A DNA stretch of 20,902 bases from a bacterium. Lineage in GTDB: Bacteria; Verrucomicrobiota; Verrucomicrobiae; Opitutales; Opitutaceae. Made by a program: the position numbers and the translations under genes. This document shows positions 1 through 6,790 of the stretch, piece after piece. Below the pieces are notes generated by a model. It searched no databases, was not told where the DNA came from, and saw only the letters and a program-made list of their open reading frames with translations. How positions within the stretch are numbered: position 1 is the first letter of the stretch; each line of letters opens with the position of its first letter. The DNA lies in NCBI GenBank assembly GCA_021780625.1, contig JAJXYI010000095.1, positions 1-20,902 on the forward strand, given 5' to 3'.

Positions 1-1739
1 GATCTATGCAGCTGCGGCATCTGTTGACGATGGCGACGGGGCACACGGAGGACACGACCAACGCGATCACGGTGACGGGCGATTGGGTGAAGGCGTTTTT
101 CGACCTCCCGCTGCCGGAGGAGCCGGGGACGCGGTTTCTCTACAACAGCGGCGCGAGCGTCGTCGTCTCGGCGATCGTGCAGGCGAAGACGGGCATGACT
201 ACCGAAGACTTTGCGAGGCAGACCTACCTCGGGGTGATGGGCATCACCAACTTCACGTGGCAGCAGGGGCCGAACCGCCTGAGCATCGGCGGCTGGGGGC
301 TGGCGCTGACGCCGCGCGACATGGCGAAGGCGGGGCTGCTGTGGCTGAACGGGGGAAAATGGCAGGGACGCCGGCTCGTGTCGAAGGCGTGGGTTGACGA
401 AAGCTCGCGCAAGCAGATTGGGAACGGCGACAGTGGGTATTGGAATGTCGGTTACGGCTATCAGTTTTGGATGAATCCATTCGGGGGCTTCCGCGCGGAC
501 GGCTACGGCGGGCAGCTGATCTTCGTGCTGCCCGACCAGGACGTCGTGGCGGTGTTCACCTCGCGTCCCGCGGGGGCGGCGGTTCCGGAGGCGTTTGGGC
601 TGATGAGCCGGTATGTGATACCCGCGATAGGGGCGTCGGAGAGCGCGCACATCGCGGAGGGCACGCCTCCGGTCATACGGTCGCAGCCGGTCTCCTTGTC
701 GGTGGCCGCGGGCGGGCAGGCGCTGCTGCGGGTGCGGGCGCAGGGGCCCGGGCTGACGTATCAATGGGAGCGTGACGGCGTGGCGCTCGCGGGAGCGACC
801 GGGGCGGTGCTGAGGGTGGACCCAGTCTCGGGGAGCGATGCGGGGAGCTACCGGGTCCGTGTTGTGAACGGGGGTGGAGACGTGGTGAGCGAAGGCGCGG
901 CGCTGACGGTGGCGGAGGCGGGCGATCGGAATCGCGTCGTTGCGTTGTCGGCCCGGGCGAAGGCCTGGCGGGGGGAGCGGGCGCTGGTGATTGGGGTGGC
1001 GGTGGCGGGTGGCGACGGGAGCGCCGGGGTTCCGGTGATGTTGCGGGCGGTGGGGCCGTCGCTGGGGGCGTTTGGGGTGAATGGCGTGATGGAGGATCCG
1101 CACGCGACGCTGTATTCGGAAGGGCGGGACGTGGCGCGTTGCGACGACTGGGACGGGGATCCGGTCGTAGCGAGTGTTGGGGCTCGGCTGGGGAACTTCG
1201 GACTGCCGAAGGACAGCCTGGATGCGGCGATGGTGTGGACGCTGAGCCCGGGGCTGCACACGCTCGTGATCGACCCGCTGTCTCCGGACCGCAGCGGAAT
1301 GGTGATGGGAGAGTGTTACGATGCGCTGGGGGTTCCGTCGGCAGGTTCCCCGCGGCTGGCGGGCCTGTCGGCGCGCGGCTGGGTGGGCGCCGGAGATTCG
1401 ACGCTGACGGGGGGCTTCGTCCTGGAGGGCGACCGTCGGCGTACGATGCTGATCCGGGCGGTGGGGCCGGGGCTATCGGACCTGGGGATCGGGGGGGTGC
1501 TGGCGGATCCGGTGCTCACCGTCTACGCGGCGGGCGAGGCGATTGCGTCGGATGACGACTGGGCCGGGGCGCAGGACCTGGCGGCGGCCTTTGTGCGAGT
1601 GGGCGAGTTTGCGCTGTCGCCGGATTCCAAGGACGCCGCGGTGCTGGTGACGCTTGGGCCGGGCATTTACACGGCGGTGGTGTCGGGCAAGGGAGAGGGG
1701 GGCGGGGTGGCGCTTCTCGAGATCTACCCAGTGCCCTGA
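1..1739 (+). CDS. Secreted serine hydrolase (beta-lactamase fold) with Ig-like domain and two C-terminal repeat domains, 5'-partial
   Basis: The frame is open at the window edge, so the gene starts upstream; the first visible ATG (position 6) is internal. Numbered from that Met, residues 1-205 are the C-terminal part of a class C beta-lactamase/esterase-like serine hydrolase. The LRHLLTMATG segment and the Y46-N47-S48 motif (Y-x-N type) are visible, as is the GYGGQ segment that replaces KTG in this family. The SxxK nucleophile must lie upstream. Residues about 222-303 form an Ig-like domain (Q-P-x-S-x-S-V-x-x-G-G, YQW, DAGSYRVRV). Two related modules of roughly 130 residues follow (about 311-440 and 452-577), each with a LIRAVGP/MLRAVGPSL core, a DDW motif, an S-x-DAA motif and an LxPGxxT turn. 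Such modules are frequent in secreted verrucomicrobial proteins; their function is unknown to me. Secretion is inferred from the domain set because the signal peptide is outside the window. The substrate cannot be predicted. Confidence 0.85.
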   Translation, partial: SMQLRHLLTMATGHTEDTTNAITVTGDWVKAFFDLPLPEEPGTRFLYNSGASVVVSAIVQAKTGMTTEDFARQTYLGVMGITNFTWQQGPNRLSIGGWGLALTPRDMAKAGLLWLNGGKWQGRRLVSKAWVDESSRKQIGNGDSGYWNVGYGYQFWMNPFGGFRADGYGGQLIFVLPDQDVVAVFTSRPAGAAVPEAFGLMSRYVIPAIGASESAHIAEGTPPVIRSQPVSLSVAAGGQALLRVRAQGPGLTYQWERDGVALAGATGAVLRVDPVSGSDAGSYRVRVVNGGGDVVSEGAALTVAEAGDRNRVVALSARAKAWRGERALVIGVAVAGGDGSAGVPVMLRAVGPSLGAFGVNGVMEDPHATLYSEGRDVARCDDWDGDPVVASVGARLGNFGLPKDSLDAAMVWTLSPGLHTLVIDPLSPDRSGMVMGECYDALGVPSAGSPRLAGLSARGWVGAGDSTLTGGFVLEGDRRRTMLIRAVGPGLSDLGIGGVLADPVLTVYAAGEAIASDDDWAGAQDLAAAFVRVGEFALSPDSKDAAVLVTLGPGIYTAVVSGKGEGGGVALLEIYPVP

Positions 1740-1814
1740 GGGGGGCGATTTCGGGCGTTGCGGGCGGTGGAGGAATCCTGTTGAACCGTGGGCTCTCCTT
1801 TTTTGGGGAATTCC

Positions 1815-2042
1815 ATGTTTTCGCTTACCACGGGTGCCGTCCTTTTCAGTGTCTTCGTCGGGCTCTTCTTCCTGGTGTTGTGGCTGTATTACGATCGCCG
1901 GGACCATCGGATGTTTGAAGGAGAGCGGCGGAAGGCGGCGTTTCACTGCATACGCTGCGACTGCCTGTATTCGGCAAAAGCGGGGGCGGAGACCTGTCCG
2001 TGTCCGCGGTGCGGGCACGTGAACGCGAAGCTCAAGTTCTGA
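1815..2042 (+). CDS. Small membrane-anchored zinc-ribbon-like protein
   Basis: This 75-residue protein is not assigned to a named family. Its N-terminus is one strongly hydrophobic segment (about residues 5-25, ending in WLYYDRRDHR), read as a single membrane anchor. A short basic linker follows, then a cysteine-rich tail with C-x2-C-x-C and, 11 residues on, C-P-C-P-R-C-G-H. That spacing suggests a zinc ribbon or small metal-binding knuckle. The ATG at 1815 is preferred because GGGGA lies 5 bases upstream; a GTG at 1788 would add nine residues but is poorly placed relative to its GGAGG. The gene lies 75 bp after the hydrolase and converges on the NamZ gene with only about 21 bp between the stops. 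The cysteine pattern and the RBS make a real gene likely. Confidence 0.7.
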   Translation: MFSLTTGAVLFSVFVGLFFLVLWLYYDRRDHRMFEGERRKAAFHCIRCDCLYSAKAGAETCPCPRCGHVNAKLKF

Positions 2043-2063
2043 GGCGGCCTTCCGGCGGGGCGG

Positions 2064-3476
2064 TCAATTGTAGAGCCAGAAGCGTTTGCTCGCCTGTTGG
2101 TAGATCCTGTCCTGAACTTCCCATTTGTGGAAGAAGGCGGGCACATCGACCCGGTCGCCGTCGCGGCGCAGGGCGTCGAGGAATGCGTCGGAACCCATGA
2201 GGCGCAGGAAACCGTTGAGCACGCCCTGCCGGGCCTTGAGGAAGGGATTCCGGTCGTAGCGGCAGGCGAGTTTCATCAGGTAGAAATTGAGTTGGGTGGG
2301 GTGCCACTGGTCCCAGTTGACGACGTCGACGTAGATGCCGGTGCCGGGTCTGCCATCGTGCATGGGGGCCTGGACTCTGCGGAAACGGAGGCCGGGGATT
2401 TTGAAGGCGTCGAGGTCGCGAATGAGCTGATCGCCGGAGACGTCGGGATGATAGAGTCCGCGGAACGGAGCGAGCCCGCCGACGCCGTGGCGGAAGCCTC
2501 CGATATAGGTGCCGAGGCCGACCATGGGATAACCGACGACGGCGGCGAAGTCGCGGATCATGGGGGAGGTTGGAACCCAGCGCAGGCCGGTATCGGGCCA
2601 GCGCATCCAGCGGTGCCAGCCGCGCATGGGGATGATGACGAGGCGACCTCGCTGGCGGACGGAGTCGGGGACATCGAGCACGCCGGGGACCTCCTTGGCC
2701 ATGCGTGCGAGTTCGCCGATTGTCAGGCCGTGGACATAGGGCACGGGGAAGGCGCCGACGTAGTTGTTTTTGCGCCAGCGCGGATCGAGGAGGGGGCCGT
2801 CGACCTTGAGGCCTCCGAGCGGGTTGGGGCGGTCGAGCACGACGACCTCGATATTGTTTTCGAAACAGGCCGCCATCGTGGCCTTCATCGCGCTGACGAA
2901 GGTGTAGCTGCGCGTGCCGATGTCCTGGAGGTCGATCACCATGGCATCGATGCCCCTGAGCATGGCCTTGGTGGGTTTTCTGAAGCGGTCGTAAAGGGAA
3001 TAGACGGGCAGCCCTGTGCGGGGATCGATCGAGCTGGGGACGCGCACGGACGCGGGGGCGTCGCCATTGAGTCCGTGCTCGGGGCCGTACAGGGCGACGA
3101 GTTTGACGCCGGGGGCGTGGAGGAGCACGTCGACGGTGCGCACGCCGCGGCGGTCGACTCCGGCGGGGTGAGTGAGGAGGCCGATGCGTTTGCCGCGAAT
3201 GGCGGCAAAGTTTTCGGCTTCGAGCACGTCGATGCCGAGCATCACCGGGTAGGGGTCTTTGTGCGCGGCGGGCCTCCACGCGGGTGCCGGGGCGGTTGGG
3301 CGATAAGTCGCGGCGGTGCGGGGGCGCTCGGGCGCACTGTCGAGCCGGATCTGGGGCATCAACGGCTCGGATGGGCGCCGGGCCGGCTGGCTTGCGCTGC
3401 AGCCCATCAGACCGAAAAACAGGAGCGAAAAAGCGACGAAGTGCTGATGGCGGAGGGTGCGCAAGAAAGCAGGCAT
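2064..3476 (-). CDS. NamZ-like exo-beta-N-acetylmuramidase (DUF1343) lipoprotein
   Basis: This 470-residue protein is a full-length DUF1343 family member. The family includes B. subtilis NamZ, which removes MurNAc from the non-reducing ends of peptidoglycan fragments. Family signatures appear in order: GIDVLEAENFAAIRGKRIGL, the YGPEHGLNGD segment, PVYSLYD, the ID-LQDIGTRSYTF block, VVLDRPNPLGG, and HGLTIGELARMAKE. The usual ARFYTY stretch reads TRSYTF here. The N-terminus has a basic stretch, a hydrophobic core and an LMGC lipobox (Cys26), so a lipid-anchored envelope protein is expected. A proline-rich linker (about 33-75) precedes the domain. The ATG at 3476 gives a proper signal peptide. 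The gene converges on the zinc-ribbon gene and lies 105 bp downstream of the TPR gene on the same strand. It probably acts in cell-wall recycling or muropeptide scavenging. Enzymatic activity is inferred from the family. Confidence 0.88.
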   Translation of the reverse strand: MPAFLRTLRHQHFVAFSLLFFGLMGCSASQPARRPSEPLMPQIRLDSAPERPRTAATYRPTAPAPAWRPAAHKDPYPVMLGIDVLEAENFAAIRGKRIGLLTHPAGVDRRGVRTVDVLLHAPGVKLVALYGPEHGLNGDAPASVRVPSSIDPRTGLPVYSLYDRFRKPTKAMLRGIDAMVIDLQDIGTRSYTFVSAMKATMAACFENNIEVVVLDRPNPLGGLKVDGPLLDPRWRKNNYVGAFPVPYVHGLTIGELARMAKEVPGVLDVPDSVRQRGRLVIIPMRGWHRWMRWPDTGLRWVPTSPMIRDFAAVVGYPMVGLGTYIGGFRHGVGGLAPFRGLYHPDVSGDQLIRDLDAFKIPGLRFRRVQAPMHDGRPGTGIYVDVVNWDQWHPTQLNFYLMKLACRYDRNPFLKARQGVLNGFLRLMGSDAFLDALRRDGDRVDVPAFFHKWEVQDRIYQQASKRFWLYN

Positions 3477-3581
3477 GTGGCGTGCGACACTTTGTTCGGC
3501 CCGGGCCCAACGTCCAGCGCGTAAAGCGGAACTTGGAATACCCGGACGCTGGCGGCGCAGCCCCGATTACTGCCGGGAGGG

Positions 3582-4067
3582 TCAGGCCCGGGACGGGTCG
3601 AAACCCGACTCACGCAGCGGCGCCAGATCGGAGTCGGAGCGTGCGAGTTCGAGGAAGGAGGGGTCGGATGCGATGGCGCAGCGGACGCGCCGGCCGGCCT
3701 CGGAGAGGTCGCCGAGCTGGCAGGCATAACAGCCGAGGTTGAATTGGATGGTCGCCTCCTCGGGATGGACGATCTCGGCCTCGCGCAGAATGGCCTCGGC
3801 GGCGAGCAGTGAATCGGCGCGCCGGGTTGCGTAGGCCCACATGACCCACCAGCCGGCCTCCTCGGGCTGAATACGGACCAGTTCGGCTGCGATAGGCTTG
3901 AGGAGCAGCCAGTGCTGGCGGTGCTGGAGGATGGATGCGCGCAGGGCGAGGGCCTCGGGCAGGTCGGTGTCGGGTGGCGACAGGGCGTCGAGTTCACGCT
4001 CGGCCTCGTCGTAGAGGCCGAGTGTGAGGAAGCCCCGGGCATGGGAGAGTCGCCAGACGGTCTTCAC
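3582..4067 (-). CDS. TPR repeat protein
   Basis: This is a 161-residue, probably cytoplasmic protein with no signal peptide or membrane segment. It is built of helical hairpins of the tetratricopeptide type. Recognisable units are ARGFLTLGLYDEAEREL (residues 10-26), the ALALRAS helix, the AYATRRADSLLAAEAILREAE pair (about 79-99) and FNLGCYACQLGDLSEAGRRV (about 109-128). The tail ends with a D-P-x-F-L-x-L-A motif and DLAPLRESG, a common ending in small bacterial TPR proteins. The start is GTG at 4067, 10 bp after the upstream DsbA-like gene stops, with no obvious Shine-Dalgarno sequence; translation is probably coupled. It most likely acts as a protein-protein adaptor. The short spacing suggests a shared transcript with the thioredoxin-fold gene, but the partner is unknown. 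Confidence 0.72.
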   Translation of the reverse strand: MKTVWRLSHARGFLTLGLYDEAERELDALSPPDTDLPEALALRASILQHRQHWLLLKPIAAELVRIQPEEAGWWVMWAYATRRADSLLAAEAILREAEIVHPEEATIQFNLGCYACQLGDLSEAGRRVRCAIASDPSFLELARSDSDLAPLRESGFDPSRA

Positions 4068-4077
4068 GGGGGGCGGC

Positions 4078-4731
4078 TCAGTGTGCGGGCGGCGCGCCGA
4101 AGTGGGCCGCGTACGACGCGTAGGCTGCGGTGTCCGCGAGCATGGCGTCGAGGGTGGCGGCGATCGGGTCGAGCCGGACGAGACCGGAAAACACGGCCTT
4201 GTCGCCGATCGTATTGGTCAGGATGAACGCTGGCCGCTGATCGATGCGGTGTGAAAGAAATTCCGTGGTCGAGGCGTCGACGCGGGCCCGGACTTCCGGG
4301 GACTCGGCGCGGGCGCGCAATTTCGCCGCGTCGAGGCCGAGAGACGTGGAGGCTGCCGCGACCGATTCTGCCATGTCGCCGACCTTGCGGCCGAGGCGCA
4401 CGGCCGCGTGGGAGAGCGCGAGCCGCAGGCGGTCGTCTTCGAATCCAAAGTCGCGACCCGCCTCGGCGACGAGGTTGGGCGCGTCGTAATTCTGGGGTCC
4501 GGACGAGTGCCAGCCACTGTTGAGCTTATACGGCGAGCGCATGATCGTGCCGCTGCGGCGGTAGAACCAGTCGCACTGGGCCTGAGAGGTCGGAAAGGCC
4601 TCCGGCGGCATCAGTGCGATTTGCCATTGGAACTCGACGCGGCCGGCGTAGCGCCGTTGAAGCTCGGCCCAGACGGGCTCCACCCAGTGGCACCAGGAGG
4701 AAACGACTTCGAGGTAATAGACGATTTTCAT
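4078..4731 (-). CDS. DsbA family / GST-kappa-like thioredoxin-fold protein
   Basis: This 217-residue protein has the DsbA/FrnE/GST-kappa layout. It starts with a beta strand (KIVYYLEVV) ending in S11-S12-W13-C14, continues with a helical insertion (about 60-150), and closes with a return strand bearing the likely cis-proline (DQRPAFILTN). In FrnE-like oxidoreductases the active site is C-P-W-C. Here the first cysteine is replaced by serine, as in the serine of GST-kappa and 2-hydroxychromene-2-carboxylate isomerases, while the second cysteine remains. It lacks a signal peptide, so it is probably cytoplasmic. It may be a glutathione- or thiol-dependent transferase, isomerase or reductase rather than a dithiol oxidase. 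The ATG at 4731 lies directly before the first strand. The gene is divergent from parE across about 200 bp and is followed at 10 bp by the TPR gene. Confidence 0.8.
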   Translation of the reverse strand: MKIVYYLEVVSSWCHWVEPVWAELQRRYAGRVEFQWQIALMPPEAFPTSQAQCDWFYRRSGTIMRSPYKLNSGWHSSGPQNYDAPNLVAEAGRDFGFEDDRLRLALSHAAVRLGRKVGDMAESVAAASTSLGLDAAKLRARAESPEVRARVDASTTEFLSHRIDQRPAFILTNTIGDKAVFSGLVRLDPIAATLDAMLADTAAYASYAAHFGAPPAH

Positions 4732-4932
4732 GGGCAGGGATCGGGGGGGACTTGTGTGGCAGGTTGTCCGCGGAGCCGGCCGCCGTCAAATGGCGGCAAT
4801 CGGCTGCGGCACTGGAGAGATACGGACCATTGATTGCGACCCGCCACGGGAAGCTCCCGTGCACTCCGATTTCATTTTCGCTTGTCAGACGCGATTTGAG
4901 TCCGAGGTTAACGCCATCCGAATTTTCAGCCC
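4732..4932. promoter_or_regulatory. Divergent intergenic region between DsbA-like gene and parE, with two hairpins
   Basis: This 201-bp region should carry promoters for both divergent operons. Two perfect short hairpins are visible. In the first, GCCGCC (4779-4784) pairs with GGCGGC (4792-4797) around a 7-base loop. In the second, CACGGGA (4845-4851) pairs with TCCCGTG (4855-4861) around a 3-base loop, ending 71 bases before the parE ATG. TTGTCA at 4882-4887 could be a -35 box, but no good -10 box sits at the right distance. Neither parE nor the DsbA-like gene has a clear Shine-Dalgarno sequence. Promoter placement is therefore not resolved. Confidence 0.4.
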
Positions 4933-6774
4933 ATGGCGTCCAACTACACCGAAGCCAGCATCAAGACCCTTTCCTCGACCGAGCACATTCGGCTGCGACC
5001 CGGCATGTACATTGGCCGGCTGGGCAACGGCTCGCACGCGGAAGACGGCATCTACGTCCTGCTCAAGGAGTGCATCGACAATTCGATCGACGAATTCACG
5101 ATGGGCTTCGGAAAGCGCATCGACGTGGAGCTGGTCGACAAGACCGCGCGGGTGCGCGACTACGGCCGGGGGATTCCGCTGGGCAAGCTGCTCGAGTGCG
5201 TCTCGGTCATCAACACGGGAGCGAAGTACGACAGCGAGACCTTCAAGAAGGCGGTGGGGTTGAACGGCGTCGGCCAGAAGGCGGTCAACGCGCTCTCGTT
5301 TTCCTACCGGGCGCAGGCGGTGCGCGATGGGCAGACGAAGGTTGTCGAGTTTGCGCAGGGCAAGCTGAAGAAGGACCACCGGGTGGGCGCCTGCGATGAG
5401 AAGAACGGCACGATCATCGAGTTCATGCCCGACGCCGCGCTGTTCGGCACGGATTTCAGTTTCCGCACGGAGTTCATCGAGGAGATGCTTTGGAACTACG
5501 CGTTCCTGAACCGCGGGCTCACCCTCACGTTCAACGGCAAGGCGTTCAAGTCGGAGAACGGGCTCAAGGACCTGCTCCAGCGCCGGCTTACGGGTGAGAC
5601 GCTGTATCCGGTGATCCATCTCGAGGGCGAGGACATCGAGATCGCGATGACGCACGGCGGGCATTACGGCGAGGAGTACTACTCGTTCGTGAACGGCCAG
5701 CACACGACGATGGGCGGCACGCATCTGGCGGCCTTCCGGGAGGGGCTCGTGCAGACCGTGCGCAACTTCTACAAAAAGGACTACGACGCCGGGGACATCC
5801 GCCAGGCGATCATCGCCGCGGTGTCGCTGCGCGTGATCGAGCCCGTGTTCGAATCGCAGACCAAGACGAAACTCGGGTCCAACGACATCGGCCCGAGCGG
5901 TCCGTCGATCCGGCAATTCGTGGGCCAGTTTCTCCAGCAGCAGTTCGACAACTACCTGCACCGCAATCCGGAGACCTCGGAGGCGCTCAAGCGGAAGATC
6001 GAGGAGAGCGAGCGCGAGCGCAAGGACCTGGCGGGCATCCGCAGCCTGGCGCGTGAGCGGGCCAAAAAGGCCTCGCTGCACAACCGCAAGCTGCGCGACT
6101 GCCGCGTGCACCTCGATTCGAAGGACAAGCGCGCCGAGGACAGCACGCTGTTCATCGTGGAGGGCGACTCGGCCGCGGGTTCGCTCACGGCCTGCCGCGA
6201 CGTGCAGACCCAGGCGGTGTTTGCGCTGAAGGGCAAGCCGCTCAACACGTTCGGACTGTCGAAGAAGGTCATCTACGAGAACGAGGAGTTTCACCTCCTG
6301 CAGAGCGCGCTCAACATCGAGGAGGGTTTCGACGGCCTGCGCTACAACCGCATCGTGATCGCGACCGACGCCGACGTGGACGGCATGCACATCCGGTTGC
6401 TGCTGATCTCGTTTTTCCTGCAGTTTTTCCCCGAGCTGATCACGAACGGTCATCTCCATATTCTGGATACTCCGCTGTTTCGCGTCCGGAACAAGAAGCA
6501 GACGCTGTACTGCTACTCCGAGGCGGAGAAGCAGGCGGCACTCCACAAGCTCGGGCAGTCGGCGGAGGTCACGCGCTTCAAGGGCCTGGGCGAGATCAGT
6601 GCGGGCGAGTTCAAGGCGTTCATCGGCGAGGAGATCAGGCTGGAGAAGGTGACGCTGGACTTCCTCCACAACAGCGGGCAGCTGCTGGCCTTCTACATGG
6701 GCAAGAACACGCCCGAGCGGCAGGAGTTCATCATAGGCAACCTGAAGGTCGAGAAGGACCTCGTGGAGACCTGA
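4933..6774 (+). CDS. parE: DNA topoisomerase IV subunit B (ParE-like)
   Basis: This 613-residue protein is the ATPase subunit of a type IIA topoisomerase. The GHKL ATPase module has E46 and N50 in the [11 protein letters not shown] block, the DYGRGIP loop (76-82) and the [12 protein letters not shown] lid motif (111-122). The transducer carries the QTK loop lysine (Q308-T309-K310). The TOPRIM domain has EGDSAAG (409-415) and DADVDG (478-483), the Mg-binding and catalytic acids. Its short length and the N-terminus running directly into the [11 protein letters not shown] segment fit the compact ParE/GyrB relatives of Bacteroidetes and Verrucomicrobia rather than E. coli GyrB (about 804 residues). 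The parC gene follows after 16 bp, giving the two halves of one enzyme from one operon. Topoisomerase IV is the better call because of the pairing with a ParC-like subunit lacking a canonical GyrA box. The ATG at 4933 has no evident Shine-Dalgarno sequence. Confidence 0.92.
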   Translation: MASNYTEASIKTLSSTEHIRLRPGMYIGRLGNGSHAEDGIYVLLKECIDNSIDEFTMGFGKRIDVELVDKTARVRDYGRGIPLGKLLECVSVINTGAKYDSETFKKAVGLNGVGQKAVNALSFSYRAQAVRDGQTKVVEFAQGKLKKDHRVGACDEKNGTIIEFMPDAALFGTDFSFRTEFIEEMLWNYAFLNRGLTLTFNGKAFKSENGLKDLLQRRLTGETLYPVIHLEGEDIEIAMTHGGHYGEEYYSFVNGQHTTMGGTHLAAFREGLVQTVRNFYKKDYDAGDIRQAIIAAVSLRVIEPVFESQTKTKLGSNDIGPSGPSIRQFVGQFLQQQFDNYLHRNPETSEALKRKIEESERERKDLAGIRSLARERAKKASLHNRKLRDCRVHLDSKDKRAEDSTLFIVEGDSAAGSLTACRDVQTQAVFALKGKPLNTFGLSKKVIYENEEFHLLQSALNIEEGFDGLRYNRIVIATDADVDGMHIRLLLISFFLQFFPELITNGHLHILDTPLFRVRNKKQTLYCYSEAEKQAALHKLGQSAEVTRFKGLGEISAGEFKAFIGEEIRLEKVTLDFLHNSGQLLAFYMGKNTPERQEFIIGNLKVEKDLVET

Positions 6775-6790
6775 ACCGGAGAAAATTTCG

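Noticed and set aside
2097..3524. 475-residue + strand frame opposite the NamZ gene
   Set aside because: The translation is Gly/Ala/Asp/Glu-rich with no fold signature, while the opposite strand encodes a complete DUF1343 lipoprotein.
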